In this document: positions 59,405-64,000 of the stretch, one piece after another | Layout of the letters: every line of letters begins with the position of its first letter | Numbering within the stretch: position 1 is the stretch's first letter | Source of the DNA: Arenibacter hampyeongensis | GTDB taxonomy: Bacteria > Bacteroidota > Bacteroidia > Flavobacteriales > Flavobacteriaceae | Direction of reading: 5' to 3' | Assembly: GCF_002909255.1 (NCBI RefSeq) | Contig: NZ_PIOB01000006.1 | Span: 62,001-126,000 of the forward strand | DNA length: 64,000 nucleotides | Notes under the pieces: generated by a model | Seen by the model: only the letters and a program-made list of their open reading frames with translations | What the model was told of the DNA's origin: nothing | The model's database searches: none | Translations under genes and position numbers: made by a program

Positions 59405-62400
59405 TCAATATTTGCTAACTGCTTCCATTATTTTCCAATTGGAATTATTCAATCCCTTTTGGTTCTTAATTTCCAGTTGTGAAGCTGAATCATTGTGGTA
59501 TAATGCCAATATCAACTTGGCAATAGTATTATCACTGATATTGAAATTTGAAATTTGACGTATTAAAGATTCCAATTCTTCCTTCTTACCTAATTTCTTA
59601 AGTGACAAAAGTTCAAATAAATCATTTGGGGATACAGTAGTTTTTTTGCTCGAATTTGAATAGGCAATAACATTGGTTAAATATTCTTTACTGCGCTCAG
59701 AATCATTGAGTGATGCATAACTATGGGCCAGCAGATAATCCTGTAATCTTTCATCAGGATTGAAAGGTTTTCCAACTCCAAGATTTTCGGGCCATTCTTT
59801 TGAAGAATCCAAAAGAGATATCGCTTTTTTATATTTTTTGGCTTTAATATTTTCCAAAGCCAAAAAGATATGGGCCTGGTTATAAATGTGTTTGCTTTCT
59901 GAGGCATGTTCAAAGGGTAAAATATGAATGTCTTTTAAGACTTCAACCGTTTTTCCATATTGGCCGGTCAACAAGGAAGCCTTGGCATAAATTAGGCCTA
60001 TATTGGCATTTTTTGGGTATTTGGAAAACGATTTTTTTGCCAAATTATAGGCCTGCTCATTATTATCACCATTTAAGTAAAATTGAACCAATTCTTCCCT
60101 AAGTTTCCAATCGGAATCATTTAATTGCAGCGCCCTTAAATAATCTTTTTCACTACTCTGAAAGTCATCATTTTCAAACATTCTTGCCCTGAACCGATAA
60201 AATATGTCCGAATTTGGTTCATTTCCACAATCTTTTAAAAGTTTTAATCCTAAATCTTTTTGGCCAATGGCCATGTAATTCTGTGCCAGGAAATACTTTA
60301 ATTTCCAATTCCCATTTTTAGCAATAGCCCATTGCAATACCGTTATGGTTTCGGTTCTATAAGGGAAAACAAAATTAATTGGTGATTCTAAAGTTTTTGA
60401 CAAGACCCTATTGCTTAAATCGATATTTATATCCTTATTTAAGTAGGCTTCCCATAGATTTGTTTTTACATTGTTTTTGGATAGTTTTAATACCTCCCTT
60501 GCTTCCAGGTCCAATCCCAAATTGTTATAATATATGGCCAGTTCCAATAAAGATTCGTCAGGGAATTCATTATTAATATGACCGGGTACTTCAAGAGGAT
60601 TGTTACCAATTGCAAACTCAGATTCAATTTGGGCAAAATGATTTAATGGATCAATTTGTAATAACTTGGCATACTCATTTTCAAATTCATTGGTCCTATT
60701 ATTTTTCCTCTGCACCAGTAATTTAATTTTTCTAGCGTTTAGGTTATAGGTATTGTAGTCCATTGCTTTATTGGCATATTGTTCTGCCTCATCCAACTTT
60801 CCCAGCCCAACATAGATCTCTGCCATTTGAGCAAAGGAAACTGATCTATATTCCATGCTTCTTGCAGCCCAACCAAGAGATTCCAAGGCGTTTATATAAT
60901 CCTTTTGTGAACGATATATGATTCCACCCAAGTAATTGGCTTCCGGGGTATAGGTGTCCTGCTTTAATACCCTATTCACATATTGCAATGCAAGGCCATA
61001 ATTGGTTTTGCGGTACTCCAATTCCGCTAATTTTAGCAAACCTTCCTTATGGGAGGGGTCAAGGCCCACCAATTCATTTAATTTTTGGGCAGCAAGATCA
61101 TAATTCCTAAACTTTAGGGCCTCCCAACCTTCCTGATATAATTTTTGGCCTTCAGGAACCACTAGCTTTTCATCATCAATAAAAGGCCGTTTTATTAAAG
61201 TGCCTTCACCTGAGGAGGTGTAATAAAGTGTCTTACCTCCTAAATTAACCGTTATTTCCCCTGACTCGGTTACGGGAAGTTCCACTGAAAATACTTCCAT
61301 TGGCTTTAAACTAAGGTCATTCGAAAAAACCTCTTTACCATCGATTGATACTAGTAATTTCTCTTTTAAGAATTGCAGTGCATTAATTCCTATGTAAATC
61401 CCATTATCCAGTTCCTTAACATTAAGCACTCCGTACTCATTGGCATCTACCATTCCTCCAATTTCCTTAAAGGGAAACCATATTTCCCTCCAACGGTCCA
61501 TAACATAAGGTTCAAAATTGGCTTGGGAAATGGGATTGGTTTCTCCAGGCGAATATTGATTGAAAAGTCGCCCAGCCTGAAATTCCATATACTGCCCATC
61601 GGTATCTGTAAGTAGATCCTCCCAAATGCCCCCAGATCTTGCCATGGACCATAACCAGAGTTTTTGTCCGGGCATTTCTTCATATGGTGACCAATGTCCA
61701 AAACCAAATTTGCTGTTGTGGTAATACCCTCCAAAAAAGTCCTTATAATCGCCAACAACATGTTCGGAAATATCCTTGTCAAAATTATTGTTTTTATAAA
61801 GTGAAAGATCGCGGCCATCTGTATCTATAGGCCATGGCTTGGCAGCCCCTCCATGTTCCAAAAATTGATTACCGGGATAGATGAATTGTAAGTCGTCCGT
61901 GACCACAGCCGCAGCCGTCATCCAGTTGTAATATGATTGATTAATAGGGGAGCCATTATACCATGAGGCATTGGTCTCGAAATATGCTTTGTCTTTCTCG
62001 AGTCTAATTTCCACTCTCCAATCGGTACGGGAGGGAAGGTCCGAGTTACCCACAACGCAACTTACACTGCCATCTTTATTTGTTTTTATCACATAATCTA
62101 CAGGAGTGGCTGTAGACGGATGATGACCAATGATGCCGAAATTAAATTCAATTCCTCCAGAAGTCCAAGGTCCACGCATTGAAATATTCCGGAATTTGAC
62201 CACTTCATTTTTATAAAGAAATTCTTCCCCAGTACTTTTCTCTATAGCTCCCCAAACTTTCCCGCCAATTTCAGGTAGTACAAAGACTTTGATAAAATCA
62301 TTCTCCAGAGTTACTACTTTCCAATCTTTCTTCTTGGCAGTCTGTTCATAGCTTTCAAACTTGAAATAGGGAAAAATTTTAGCATTATCCGTCAGAATAG

Positions 62401-62584
62401 GGACGGGATTTGGATGACTGAAGTTATAGGTGTCCAAGGACTTTATTTCTTCCTTGATGGTAACGGACCCCGATTGGCCATACATTCCGAGACATAATCC
62501 CAGAGCAATTATTAGGCTGATATTCTTTGGTTTCACTATTCTATTTTTTAGATGATTCAATTCTAAATGTTGCAATGCCATCAT
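59405..62584 (-). CDS. DUF5107 protein with TPR repeats
   Basis: 1059 aa. Signal-like segment (ISLIIALGLCLGMYG). DUF5107 domain about 70-400: VFVLPEIGGKVWGAIEKSTG, MRGPWTSGGIEFNFG, ASWYNGSPINQSYYNWMTAA, a galactose-mutarotase-like beta-sandwich associated with glycan handling. From about 480 to the end lie many TPR helix pairs (YQEGWEALKFRNYDLAAQKL and others). Its start overlaps the FG-GAP gene by 44 bp, so the two are coupled. The role is probably extracytoplasmic carbohydrate binding or processing; no active site recognised. Confidence 0.85.
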   Translation of the reverse strand: MMALQHLELNHLKNRIVKPKNISLIIALGLCLGMYGQSGSVTIKEEIKSLDTYNFSHPNPVPILTDNAKIFPYFKFESYEQTAKKKDWKVVTLENDFIKVFVLPEIGGKVWGAIEKSTGEEFLYKNEVVKFRNISMRGPWTSGGIEFNFGIIGHHPSTATPVDYVIKTNKDGSVSCVVGNSDLPSRTDWRVEIRLEKDKAYFETNASWYNGSPINQSYYNWMTAAAVVTDDLQFIYPGNQFLEHGGAAKPWPIDTDGRDLSLYKNNNFDKDISEHVVGDYKDFFGGYYHNSKFGFGHWSPYEEMPGQKLWLWSMARSGGIWEDLLTDTDGQYMEFQAGRLFNQYSPGETNPISQANFEPYVMDRWREIWFPFKEIGGMVDANEYGVLNVKELDNGIYIGINALQFLKEKLLVSIDGKEVFSNDLSLKPMEVFSVELPVTESGEITVNLGGKTLYYTSSGEGTLIKRPFIDDEKLVVPEGQKLYQEGWEALKFRNYDLAAQKLNELVGLDPSHKEGLLKLAELEYRKTNYGLALQYVNRVLKQDTYTPEANYLGGIIYRSQKDYINALESLGWAARSMEYRSVSFAQMAEIYVGLGKLDEAEQYANKAMDYNTYNLNARKIKLLVQRKNNRTNEFENEYAKLLQIDPLNHFAQIESEFAIGNNPLEVPGHINNEFPDESLLELAIYYNNLGLDLEAREVLKLSKNNVKTNLWEAYLNKDINIDLSNRVLSKTLESPINFVFPYRTETITVLQWAIAKNGNWKLKYFLAQNYMAIGQKDLGLKLLKDCGNEPNSDIFYRFRARMFENDDFQSSEKDYLRALQLNDSDWKLREELVQFYLNGDNNEQAYNLAKKSFSKYPKNANIGLIYAKASLLTGQYGKTVEVLKDIHILPFEHASESKHIYNQAHIFLALENIKAKKYKKAISLLDSSKEWPENLGVGKPFNPDERLQDYLLAHSYASLNDSERSKEYLTNVIAYSNSSKKTTVSPNDLFELLSLKKLGKKEELESLIRQISNFNISDNTIAKLILALYHNDSASQLEIKNQKGLNNSNWKIMEAVSKY

Positions 62585-64000
62585 TATTTCTTACGAACAA
62601 AACTAATTCGGTTCTATCTGCCAATATTATTTTGGTGATGTCCCGTATTTCTCCTTCAATATTTAAGCCACTCTCCGTAACGCTTGCCGGTCTAAAACTA
62701 CCTTTTCCATCTCCAAATAAGACGATGCCCTTGTTGGCGTCATACCTGCCAAATTTAACTCTGGTTCCAAAGAAATTGCCACCGACAAGTATATCTTCAT
62801 TGCCATCCTTATTAATATCATCCGTTAGAATCCCATAAATGGGTGAAAATTGTGTCTGTACGGGTAACGGTACTAGTTTAAATTTACCATTCCCCAAATT
62901 TTCCATATAGCTGGTGTCAAAGTTTTTAGCTTTTAAAACCATTGCACCCTTTAATTCCTCAGTACTAAAAACATCCGTAATTTTTGCTGAGGCATAATCC
63001 GAATAATTTAAATATTTCCCTTTAAGCGCACTTAATTGACCCACCATATCGTCTTTTGAAAAAACAGGAAATTCTTCACCCAAATTAAAGGATGTCATTA
63101 TGGGGTCTAAGGAACCATTGCTATCAAAATCTCTGGTATACAATCCAACCGGCTCAGCTATTGACGTTTTTAATTGAGAATTTCTTCCGAAGTTTCCAAT
63201 AATATAATCCATATCACCGTCCTTGTCAAAATCCCCTTGTTCTATACTGTTCCACCAACCTTGGGAATCGATAAGGCCATTGTTTTCCGATAGCTCCACT
63301 AATTTACCATCTACATTTTTGAATGTTCTTATTCCCATCCATTCACCAACAATAATAAGGTCGTTAATTCTATCATTGTCAAAATCGGTCCATAAAGCAT
63401 CTGTAACCATTCCAGGATATTCAAGGTCTGGATTTACTGTAGTGGTAATATCCTTAAAAATCCCATTTCCATTATTCTCCAAAATATAGCTTCTAGGTGA
63501 TGTAGGGTATTTACCAGGCACCAATCTACCTCCTACAAAGAGATCTAAGTCCCCATCACCGTCAATATCAGAGGCCTTTACACTAGATCCGCTTGAAAGC
63601 ATCTTAGGCAATGCAACAGTCTTTCTGACAAAATTGCCCCTACCATCGTTAATGTATAGTCTATCTTGTAATTCTATAGAGTCTTCATTGTAATCATTGC
63701 CTCCACTTACAACATATAGATCCATATCCTTATCGTTGTCCGCATCAAATAAGAGACATCCTATGTCCTCTGAATCTTTATCTGTTTTAAATATTTTTTC
63801 ATTTACTGACAAAAATTTTCCTGATGGCGTTTGTAGGAACATTTTGCCTTCACTACCCTTTGCACCTCCAACAAATATATCTTCCAAACCATCATTATTT
63901 ATGTCAGCTTTTGTAATATTTGGACCTTGGGTAGATAATTTATGCGGTAACAACTGTTCCCTTTTAAAATCGTTATAATCATTTTCCAAATGCCGGTAGG
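62541..64000 (-). CDS. FG-GAP/VCBS repeat protein, N-terminus outside window
   Basis: At least 486 aa; the frame stays open to the right edge (reading ...YRHLENDYNDF), so the true start is outside. Repeated calcium-binding FG-GAP units are clear: ADINNDGLEDIFVGG, DADNDKDMDLYVVSGG, DIDGDGDLDLFVGG, DFDNDRINDLIIVG, DFDKDGDMDYIIGN, DINKDGNEDILVGG. The C-terminal region (PVGLYTRDFDSNGSLDPI, then FRIESSKK) fits the CRTAC/ASPIC-UnbV-associated family, in which such beta-propeller proteins are exported. Operon with the DUF5107 gene suggests surface glycan recognition. Confidence 0.88.
   Translation of the reverse strand, partial: YRHLENDYNDFKREQLLPHKLSTQGPNITKADINNDGLEDIFVGGAKGSEGKMFLQTPSGKFLSVNEKIFKTDKDSEDIGCLLFDADNDKDMDLYVVSGGNDYNEDSIELQDRLYINDGRGNFVRKTVALPKMLSSGSSVKASDIDGDGDLDLFVGGRLVPGKYPTSPRSYILENNGNGIFKDITTTVNPDLEYPGMVTDALWTDFDNDRINDLIIVGEWMGIRTFKNVDGKLVELSENNGLIDSQGWWNSIEQGDFDKDGDMDYIIGNFGRNSQLKTSIAEPVGLYTRDFDSNGSLDPIMTSFNLGEEFPVFSKDDMVGQLSALKGKYLNYSDYASAKITDVFSTEELKGAMVLKAKNFDTSYMENLGNGKFKLVPLPVQTQFSPIYGILTDDINKDGNEDILVGGNFFGTRVKFGRYDANKGIVLFGDGKGSFRPASVTESGLNIEGEIRDITKIILADRTELVLFVRNNDGIATFRIESSKK

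Noticed and set aside
1-64000. CRISPR array
   Set aside because: No regularly spaced repeats of 24-40 bp with variable spacers were seen; no cas genes.

Overview
The window comes from a marine-type Flavobacteriaceae (Bacteroidota) chromosome. The host assignment rests on -7 boxes of the TAnnTTTG type, flavobacterial families (DUF4290, DUF6747-like, DUF2911, DUF5107, LytTR regulators), low GC, and core genes of the expected kind (fmt, recQ, murA, HU, tRNA-Met).

Region 1 (about 1-37130, right limit uncertain up to 42588) is an integrative conjugative element (ICE) of the Bacteroidota TraE-TraQ class. The left edge holds the end of a tyrosine integrase, an excisionase-like HTH gene, a decayed IS256-type transposase fragment, a free-standing RNA polymerase alpha-CTD-like protein, a RadC-like protein, a small HTH protein and a lipoprotein. 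A long minus-strand operon (17490 to 5038) encodes a ParA ATPase, a DUF3408-like partner and the type IV secretion apparatus: TraE (VirB2-like), TraF (VirB3-like), TraG (VirB4), a VirB5-position coiled-coil protein, TraJ (VirB6-like), TraK (VirB8-like), TraM (VirB10-like), TraN, TraO and a giant eight-repeat TraQ-like lipoprotein. The divergent interval 17491-18490 is packed with hairpins and AT-rich repeats and probably contains oriT. It is followed on the plus strand by MobC and an HUH relaxase. The rest of the transfer set (T4 coupling protein, XRE regulator, two Toprim-like paralogues, DUF3945-like protein) lies on the minus strand at 29395-36227, with a divergent M23 peptidase.

Region 2 (21171-29394) is cargo placed between the relaxase and the coupling protein: a class II Fic AMP-transferase behind a perfect 13-bp inverted repeat, then a tightly coupled three-gene operon. 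That operon has a single-chain type IIG restriction-modification enzyme, a GajA-like OLD-family ATPase/Toprim nuclease 2 nt after it, and a GajB-like UvrD helicase overlapping gajA by 4 nt (ATGA). This is a Gabija anti-phage module apparently wired into a type IIG RM operon, and it is the most interesting content of the window.

Region 3 (37593-42588) holds a LytTR response regulator, a solo receiver protein, a 55-aa membrane protein and a sensor histidine kinase, separated by long gene-poor gaps. Whether it belongs to the ICE or the chromosome is not settled. tRNA-Met (42589-42665, minus) is the only intact RNA gene and a possible integration target. Its 3' end faces the ICE, and a tandem 11-bp repeat lies just beyond that end.

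Region 4 (42801-64000) is chromosomal housekeeping: START-like protein, class IV aminotransferase, YqgE, HU, Fmt, RecQ, an AAA ATPase, DUF493, DUF4290, MurA (with Asp replacing the fosfomycin-target Cys), then small metabolic and stress genes (GAF, VOC, GNAT, YhhN, SemiSWEET-like, TIM barrel, DUF3124, Fe-S protein, pirin, Crp/Fnr regulator, DUF1801, DUF2911). It ends with a DUF5107/TPR protein and a truncated FG-GAP protein. Everything here is read by eye from sequence; no database search was possible.
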